This document shows, piece after piece, positions 45,207-49,105 of a stretch of DNA of 49,105 nt. Every line of letters begins with the position of its first letter. Within the stretch, counting starts at the first letter, position 1. Below the pieces are notes generated by a model, which ran no database searches, was not told the DNA's origin, and saw nothing but the letters and a program-made list of their open reading frames with translations. Origin of the DNA: Massilia sp. Root335 (GTDB lineage: Bacteria > Pseudomonadota > Gammaproteobacteria > Burkholderiales > Burkholderiaceae_D); NCBI RefSeq assembly GCF_001425685.1, contig NZ_LMCY01000010.1, positions 24,688 to 73,792 of the forward strand, written 5' to 3'. The position numbers and the translations under genes are program-made.

Positions 45207-45587
45207 CGAAGCGTGCCTGGGCGGCAAGGGCAGGGGCGAAGTCCGCTATTATCCGTTTTTTGCTACAGGTAACGCTATTCCCTCTGCACAATGGATGAAA
45301 TCCGGCGTACACTGGTTGTGTCGTTATCACGACAATCACTTCGGGTTTACACATTCTTCCGCCGCTGTCGCGGTGCCCGGTCAGCAAGTTTGTTGACCCG
45401 GCCCGGCTTCAGGTCTATACTCGCGAGTTCTCGAATTATTCTGCGCATGGTTTACGCATAACAGCCGCTCCCGCTGGTGAGTGGCTGTCGTCGCCTGTGC
45501 AGGCTGTGTCGGGACTCGGTTTCAGTCCCCGGGAAGCAAGAGCTCCCGGGTCATCAACGTAGCAGTAATTTTGTTGGATTTAGAACG
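45207..45587. promoter_or_regulatory. Intergenic region upstream of the str operon
   Basis: 381 bases. The left part is AT-rich and holds the unseen promoter of the minus-strand transferase gene. The right part holds the strong rpsL promoter (45393-45421) and a leader of about 160 bases with a hairpin CCCGGGA (45528-45534)/TCCCGGG (45544-45550). I see no gene or tRNA in it. Confidence 0.7.
45393..45421 (+). promoter_or_regulatory. Strong sigma-70 promoter of the str operon
   Basis: TTGACC at 45393-45398 and TATACT at 45416-45421, separated by 17 bases. Each box differs from consensus at one position. The predicted start is near 45428, about 160 bases before rpsL. Confidence 0.85.
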
Positions 45588-45971
45588 ATGCCAACCATCA
45601 ATCAACTGATTCGCAAGCCGCGTGAAGCCGCGGTTGTGAAGAGCAAGTCGCCGGCACTGGAAAACTGCCCGCAAAAGCGCGGTGTCTGCACCCGTGTCTA
45701 CACGACGACCCCGAAGAAGCCGAACTCGGCACTGCGTAAGGTCGCCAAAGTTCGCCTGACCAACGGTTTCGAAGTCATTTCGTACATCGGCGGTGAAGGC
45801 CACAACCTGCAGGAACACTCGGTCGTTCTGCTGCGCGGCGGTCGTGTGAAAGACTTGCCGGGTGTGCGTTACCACATGGTCCGCGGTGCACTGGATACCC
45901 AGGGCGTGAAAGACCGTAAGCAGGCCCGTTCGAAGTACGGTGCCAAGCGTGCCAAGGCTGCCAAGAAGTAA
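45588..45971 (+). CDS. rpsL: 30S ribosomal protein S12
   Basis: 127 residues with the S12 sequence throughout: [47 protein letters not shown] and [13 protein letters not shown]. The lysines in TPKKPNS and GRVKDLP, where streptomycin-resistance changes usually arise, are wild type. S12 sits at the decoding centre. The start at 45588 matches the known N-terminus [12 protein letters not shown]; longer readings lack similarity. First gene of the operon. Confidence 0.99.
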   Translation: MPTINQLIRKPREAAVVKSKSPALENCPQKRGVCTRVYTTTPKKPNSALRKVAKVRLTNGFEVISYIGGEGHNLQEHSVVLLRGGRVKDLPGVRYHMVRGALDTQGVKDRKQARSKYGAKRAKAAKK

Positions 45972-46013
45972 TCTTCTTGCAATCCGGGTAAATTAATATT
46001 GAGTTAGTTGAGG

Positions 46014-46073
46014 CGGCCGGAAGGCCGAGTAAGTGAAGGGTCATGATGACCTTTCGCGAGTGCGCAAGCACTC
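46014..46073 (+). promoter_or_regulatory. Structured rpsL-rpsG spacer, candidate S7 autoregulatory site
   Basis: Three hairpins in 60 bases: CGGCC-GGAA-GGCCG (46014-46027), AAGGGTCA-TGA-TGACCTTT (46036-46054, one G-U pair) and GAGTGC-GCAA-GCACTC (46058-46073). Two have GNRA loops. In E. coli S7 represses the str operon by binding this spacer, so these may do the same here. Confidence 0.5.
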
Positions 46074-46097
46074 AACTGAAGACAGGAAGGAATTGAA

Positions 46098-46568
46098 ATG
46101 CCACGTCGTCGTGAAGTACCCAAGCGCGAAATTCTGCCGGATCCGAAATTCGGCAACATCGATCTCGCCAAGTTCGTCAACGTTCTGATGTTGTCCGGCA
46201 AGAAGTCGGTCGCAGAAAACATCATCTACGGTGCATTCGACTACATCCAGACCAAATCGGGCAAGGACCCGCTGGAAGTGTTCGCAACCGCGATCAACAA
46301 CTGCAAGCCGATGGTCGAGGTGAAGTCCCGCCGCGTCGGTGGCGCCAACTACCAGGTGCCGGTTGAAGTGCGTCCGGTCCGCCGTATGGCCCTGTCTATG
46401 CGTTGGTTGCGCGAAGCCGCAAACAAGCGTAGCGAGAAATCCATGCAGCAGCGCTTGGGTGGCGAGCTGATGGAAGCAGCAGAAGGCCGCGGCGGCGCGA
46501 TGAAGCGTCGTGACGAGGTGCACCGTATGGCTGAAGCGAACAAGGCGTTCTCGCACTTCCGCTTCTAA
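46098..46568 (+). CDS. rpsG: 30S ribosomal protein S7
   Basis: 156 residues, the usual length. S7 features run from [19 protein letters not shown] through [17 protein letters not shown] and [19 protein letters not shown] to the C-terminal [27 protein letters not shown] lies about 7 bases before the start. S7 nucleates assembly of the 30S head and, in E. coli, regulates this operon. Confidence 0.99.
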   Translation: MPRRREVPKREILPDPKFGNIDLAKFVNVLMLSGKKSVAENIIYGAFDYIQTKSGKDPLEVFATAINNCKPMVEVKSRRVGGANYQVPVEVRPVRRMALSMRWLREAANKRSEKSMQQRLGGELMEAAEGRGGAMKRRDEVHRMAEANKAFSHFRF

Positions 46569-46639
46569 GCGAATGGCCTACTTCCTTGGGGGCAGAACGC
46601 CTCCGGGGTCGTGCGGCCATGCAGTATCAGTTGTTCAGG

Positions 46640-46677
46640 CCGAGCTCATTTTGATCACCAGAATGCTGCTCGGTTTT
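46640..46677 (+). terminator. Possible attenuator in the rpsG-fusA spacer
   Basis: CCGAGC (46640-46645) pairs with GCTCGG (46668-46673) across a 22-base loop, then TTTT follows. The long loop makes it weak; it may only reduce read-through into fusA. Confidence 0.3.
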
Positions 46678-46702
46678 GTCCATTCAAAAGTTAGGAAAAT
46701 TT

Positions 46703-48808
46703 ATGGCACGCACTACCCCTATTGAGCGCTACCGTAACATCGGTATCTCCGCTCACATCGACGCCGGTAAGACCACGACCACCGAGCGCATCCTGTTCTA
46801 CACCGGTGTGAACCACAAGATCGGTGAAGTGCACGACGGTGCAGCTACCATGGACTGGATGGAGCAAGAGCAAGAGCGCGGCATCACCATTACCTCGGCA
46901 GCGACGACCTGCTTCTGGAAGGGTATGGCCAACAACTTCGAGCCGCACCGCTTCAACATCATCGACACCCCGGGCCACGTCGACTTCACCATCGAGGTGG
47001 AGCGTTCGATGCGCGTCCTGGACGGCGCCTGCATGGTCTACTGCGCAGTCGGCGGCGTGCAGCCGCAGTCGGAAACCGTGTGGCGTCAGGCTAACAAATA
47101 CAAGGTTCCGCGTCTGGCGTTCGTCAACAAGATGGACCGTACCGGTGCGAACTTCTTCAAGGTGTACGAGCAGATGCGCGCCCGCCTGAAGGCCAACCCG
47201 ATCCCGCTGCAGATCCCGATCGGCGCCGAAGACAACTTCCTCGGCGTGGTCGACCTGGTCAAGATGCAGGCGATCTACTGGGACGACGCGTCGCAGGGCA
47301 TGAAGTTCGACTACCGCGAAATCCCGGCCGAGCTGCTGGAAACGGCCAAGGAATGGCGCGAGAAGCTGGTCGAGACCGCTGCTGAAGCGAACGAAGACCT
47401 GATGAACAAGTACCTCGAAGAAGGCGAGCTGTCGGAAGCCGAGATCAAGGCCGCACTGCGCCAGCGCACCATCGCTTCGGAAATCGTTCCGATGATGTGC
47501 GGCACCGCCTTCAAGAACAAGGGCGTGCAGGCCATGCTCGACGCGGTCATCGAGTACCTGCCGTCGCCGGTCGACATCCCGCCGGTCGGCGGTACCGACG
47601 AGGACGACCAGCCGGTCACCCGTCAGGCATCGGACGATGAGAAATTCGCCGCGCTGGCATTCAAGATCATGACCGACCCGTTCGTCGGCCAGCTGATCTT
47701 CTTCCGCGTGTACTCGGGCGTCATCAAGTCGGGCGACACCGTGTTCAACCCGATCAAGAGCAAGAAGGAACGCGTCGGCCGTATTCTGCAGATGCACGCG
47801 AACCAGCGCGAAGAGATCAAGGAAGTCCGCGCCGGCGACATCGCCGCTGCTGTCGGCCTGAAAGAAGCGACGACCGGCGAAACGCTGTGCGACCCGGCGG
47901 CACCGATCATCCTGGAAAAGATGGTGTTCCCGGAGCCGGTGATCCAGCAGGCCGTCGAGCCGAAGACCAAGGCCGACCAGGAAAAGATGGGCCTGGCACT
48001 GAATCGTCTGGCTCAGGAAGACCCGTCGTTCCGCGTGCGTACCGATGAAGAATCGGGCCAGACCATCATCGGTGGTATGGGCGAGCTGCACCTGGAGATC
48101 ATCGTCGACCGCATGAAGCGTGAATTCGGCGTGGAAGCGACCGTCGGCAAGCCGCAGGTTGCCTACCGCGAAACGATCCGCAAGTCGGTCAGCGACGTCG
48201 AAGGCAAGTTCGTCAAGCAGTCGGGTGGTCGCGGCCAGTACGGCCACGCCGTGCTGTCGATCGAGCCGCAGGAACCGGGCAAGGGCTTCGAGTTCATCGA
48301 CGCCATCAAGGGTGGTGTGATTCCGCGTGAATTCATCCCGGCGGTCGAGAAGGGTGTGCGCGAGACGCTGTCGAGCGGCGTGATGGCCGGCTACCCGGTG
48401 GTCGACGTCAAAGTGACGCTGACCTTCGGTTCGTACCACGACGTGGACTCGAACGAAAACGCGTTCCGCATGGCCGGTTCGATGGCATTCAAGGAAGGCT
48501 GCCGTCGCGCCAACCCGGTCATCCTCGAGCCGATGATGGCCGTGGAAGTCGAGACGCCGGAAGACTACGCCGGTACCGTGATGGGCGACCTGTCGTCCCG
48601 CCGCGGTATGGTGCAGGGCATGGACGAGATCCCGGGCGGTGGCGGCAAGATCATCAAGGCCGAAGTCCCGCTGTCGGAAATGTTCGGTTACTCGACCGTG
48701 CTGCGTTCGGCAACCCAGGGTCGTGCGACCTACACGATGGAATTCAAGCACTATGCTGAAGCACCGAAGCATGTGATGGACGCCATCGTGACGGCAAAAT
48801 CCAAGTAA
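46703..48808 (+). CDS. fusA: Elongation factor G
   Basis: 701 residues from 46703, with TTAGGA about 5 bases upstream. The GTPase motifs are [14 protein letters not shown] (G1), [10 protein letters not shown] (G2), DTPGHVDF (G3) and NKMDRTGA (G4). Domains II-V follow, including [10 protein letters not shown] and [10 protein letters not shown] of domain IV and the C-terminal [19 protein letters not shown]. It drives translocation of tRNA and mRNA on the ribosome. The order rpsL-rpsG-fusA-tuf is the standard str operon. Confidence 0.99.
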   Translation: MARTTPIERYRNIGISAHIDAGKTTTTERILFYTGVNHKIGEVHDGAATMDWMEQEQERGITITSAATTCFWKGMANNFEPHRFNIIDTPGHVDFTIEVERSMRVLDGACMVYCAVGGVQPQSETVWRQANKYKVPRLAFVNKMDRTGANFFKVYEQMRARLKANPIPLQIPIGAEDNFLGVVDLVKMQAIYWDDASQGMKFDYREIPAELLETAKEWREKLVETAAEANEDLMNKYLEEGELSEAEIKAALRQRTIASEIVPMMCGTAFKNKGVQAMLDAVIEYLPSPVDIPPVGGTDEDDQPVTRQASDDEKFAALAFKIMTDPFVGQLIFFRVYSGVIKSGDTVFNPIKSKKERVGRILQMHANQREEIKEVRAGDIAAAVGLKEATTGETLCDPAAPIILEKMVFPEPVIQQAVEPKTKADQEKMGLALNRLAQEDPSFRVRTDEESGQTIIGGMGELHLEIIVDRMKREFGVEATVGKPQVAYRETIRKSVSDVEGKFVKQSGGRGQYGHAVLSIEPQEPGKGFEFIDAIKGGVIPREFIPAVEKGVRETLSSGVMAGYPVVDVKVTLTFGSYHDVDSNENAFRMAGSMAFKEGCRRANPVILEPMMAVEVETPEDYAGTVMGDLSSRRGMVQGMDEIPGGGGKIIKAEVPLSEMFGYSTVLRSATQGRATYTMEFKHYAEAPKHVMDAIVTAKSK

Positions 48809-48830
48809 TTAGTCAGTCATAATCAGTTGA

Positions 48831-48865
48831 GGACAGAGCAGAAAGCGATGAGCCCTGCTCTGTCC
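48831..48865 (+). promoter_or_regulatory. Perfect 11-bp hairpin in the fusA-tuf spacer
   Basis: GGACAGAGCAG (48831-48841) pairs exactly with CTGCTCTGTCC (48855-48865) across a 13-base loop. No immediate T-run follows, so it is not a classic terminator. Processing or stabilising the mRNA between the two highly expressed genes is a reasonable guess. Confidence 0.55.
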
Positions 48866-48904
48866 CGCAAATAAAATAAATTGCTCTTTTAAAGGAAGAT
48901 CGAA

Positions 48905-49105
48905 ATGGCAAAAGGTAAATTCGAACGGACCAAGCCGCACGTGAACGTCGGTACCATTGGTCACGTTGACCACGGCAAAACCACCCTGACGGCTGCAATC
49001 GCAACCGTTCTGTCGAAGAAATTCGGCGGCGAAGCCAAGGCGTACGATCAGATCGACGCGGCGCCGGAAGAAAAAGCGCGCGGCATCACGATCAACACCG
49101 CACAC
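48905..49105 (+). CDS. tuf: Elongation factor Tu (5' end only)
   Basis: 67 codons visible before the window ends. [33 protein letters not shown] (G1) and [13 protein letters not shown] (G2 region) identify EF-Tu without doubt. AAGGAAG lies about 6 bases before the start. Whether it is tufA or tufB cannot be told, but its position after fusA is that of tufA. Confidence 0.98.
   Translation, partial: MAKGKFERTKPHVNVGTIGHVDHGKTTLTAAIATVLSKKFGGEAKAYDQIDAAPEEKARGITINTAH

Noticed and set aside
46691..48772. A 693-codon open frame antisense to fusA
   Set aside because: It is the shadow of a highly conserved gene and shows no domain of its own.

Overview
The window looks like chromosome of a high-GC betaproteobacterium of the Oxalobacteraceae, most like Massilia or a close relative. 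This rests on the overall gene style, the rpsL-rpsG-fusA-tuf (str) operon at the right end, the very large cyclic beta-glucan synthase, and short palindromic intergenic repeats. It is my judgement from sequence, not a database result. I see no tRNA, rRNA, CRISPR array, insertion sequence or phage gene.

Left part (1-21.2 kb), from left to right: a 3'-truncated DUF885 lipoprotein; an orphan branched-chain amino-acid binding protein with a clear terminator; an Lrp/AsnC regulator divergent from a three-part fusion (cysteine desulfurase, degenerate persulfide-dioxygenase-like segment, rhodanese); the 8.8-kb cyclic beta-1,2-glucan synthase gene; a secreted PHP-type phosphoesterase; a GDT1/UPF0016 cation exporter; a secreted serine hydrolase; and a translationally coupled pair made of a Deg-like lipoprotein protease and an unknown secreted protein.

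Centre (21.2-31.6 kb): one tightly packed eight-gene operon. It encodes TldD with a twin-arginine leader, TldE, a DUF4159 protein, a MoxR AAA+ ATPase, a DUF58 protein, a BatA-like membrane protein, a DUF4175-like membrane protein and a further membrane protein. Between tldE and the DUF4159 gene lies a 14-codon remnant that joins the start of a tldD gene to its end, apparently the scar of a deleted extra copy.

Right part (31.6-45.2 kb): an MBL-fold hydrolase, then a long minus-strand run: MacA-like adaptor, ABC ATPase, two MacB/FtsX-like permeases, sigma-54-type response regulator, NtrB/NtrY-like histidine kinase, small TonB-C lipoprotein, and spermidine-synthase-like protein. A membrane-anchored MutS-like ATPase is divergent from this run, and a phosphoethanolamine-transferase-like enzyme follows it. 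The str operon closes the window.

The most interesting inference is regulatory. The tldD-moxR operon and the ABC/two-component operon each carry a good -24/-12 (sigma-54) promoter. Each is preceded, at enhancer distance, by clustered TGTCCG/CGGACA half-sites. Only one sigma-54 activator is encoded in the window, and it sits in the ABC operon. The simplest model is that this regulator controls its own transporter operon and the exported TldD/MoxR operon 20 kb away, as one envelope-related response.
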